Positions 20,246-20,295 of a stretch of 20,295 bases of DNA are shown piece after piece (within the stretch, counting starts at the first letter, position 1; every line of letters starts with the position of its first letter). Origin of the DNA: an uncultured Sphingomonadales bacterium (GTDB lineage: Bacteria; Pseudomonadota; Alphaproteobacteria; Sphingomonadales; Sphingomonadaceae); assembly GCA_937898535.1 (NCBI GenBank), contig CALDKP010000110.1:1-20295 (forward strand), read 5' to 3'. The notes beneath the pieces are model-generated. The model was not told the origin of the DNA. It did no database searches and saw only the letters and a program-made list of their open reading frames with translations. The position numbers were made by a program, and so were the translations under genes.

Positions 20246-20295
20246 AGATCGGAAGAGCACACGTCTGAACTCCAGTCACTAGCTTGTATCTCGTA
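20246..20295 (+). other. Illumina TruSeq P7 adapter with index (synthetic)
   Basis: The sequence starts AGATCGGAAGAGC and continues as the TruSeq read-2 adapter to ...CCAGTCAC at 20279. An 8-base index (TAGCTTGT, 20280-20287) and the beginning of the P7 arm (ATCTCGTA) follow. This is not genomic DNA. The first A may belong to either side. Confidence 0.98.

Noticed and set aside
20046..20282. Forward frame of 78 codons ending in RKSTRLNSSH
   Set aside because: Antisense to uxaC, and its end is translated adapter.

Overview
The window looks like an assembled contig from an alphaproteobacterium, most likely Sphingomonadales (Sphingomonadaceae/Erythrobacteraceae). The reasons are the gene families and style: an EL222-type LOV-HTH regulator, RcnB-like and glycine-zipper envelope proteins, glnB-glnA, and a lone PQQ dehydrogenase. 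This is inference from recognised families, not a database result. Both ends are synthetic: bases 1-49 are an Illumina P5/TruSeq adapter with index, and bases 20246-20295 are the TruSeq P7 adapter with index. The real DNA is therefore about 50-20245, and the two genes at the ends (pgsA, uxaC) are cut by adapter and not by biology.

Layout. 50-3729: the 5' end of pgsA (minus), a lone LplT/Aas-type MFS transporter, a 38-codon candidate small membrane protein (minus), a quinone oxidoreductase and a DltE-like short-chain dehydrogenase. 3791-3874: tRNA-Leu(CAA), minus. 3949-8497: a coniferyl-type aldehyde dehydrogenase divergent from an acyl-CoA ligase followed by a thiolase, which could oxidise an aldehyde, activate the acid and cleave the acyl-CoA. 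8628-12113: an RcnB-like periplasmic protein, a DJ-1/PfpI (isocyanide hydratase-like) protein and a PQQ- and haem-containing alcohol dehydrogenase predicted to be a lipoprotein. 12288-14085: the nitrogen pair glnB-glnA behind a near-consensus sigma-54 promoter. 14154-15212: a secreted glycine-zipper protein with ten GYYDxxGRWV repeats.

The most interesting part is 15315-17826, a compact light module. A LOV-HTH blue-light transcription factor is divergent from a rhodopsin with the DTE proton-pump motif, a green-tuning Leu and the glycine that in xanthorhodopsin opens a window for a carotenoid antenna. Downstream on the same strand is a Brp/Blh beta-carotene dioxygenase, which makes retinal. 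The shared 141-bp promoter region holds a 13-bp dyad inside a plausible rhodopsin promoter and a pair of 8-bp inverted sites. A perfect 32-bp palindrome sits between rhodopsin and blh and covers a possible blh start codon. Together these suggest that blue light could control pump synthesis and that the palindrome could set the pump-to-retinal-enzyme ratio. A lipoprotein cytochrome c (minus) converges on the module.

18595-20245 carries a mannitol-dehydrogenase-family fructuronate reductase (uxuB) translationally coupled to uxaC, giving hexuronate catabolism. No insertion sequence, CRISPR array, rRNA or phage gene is visible.
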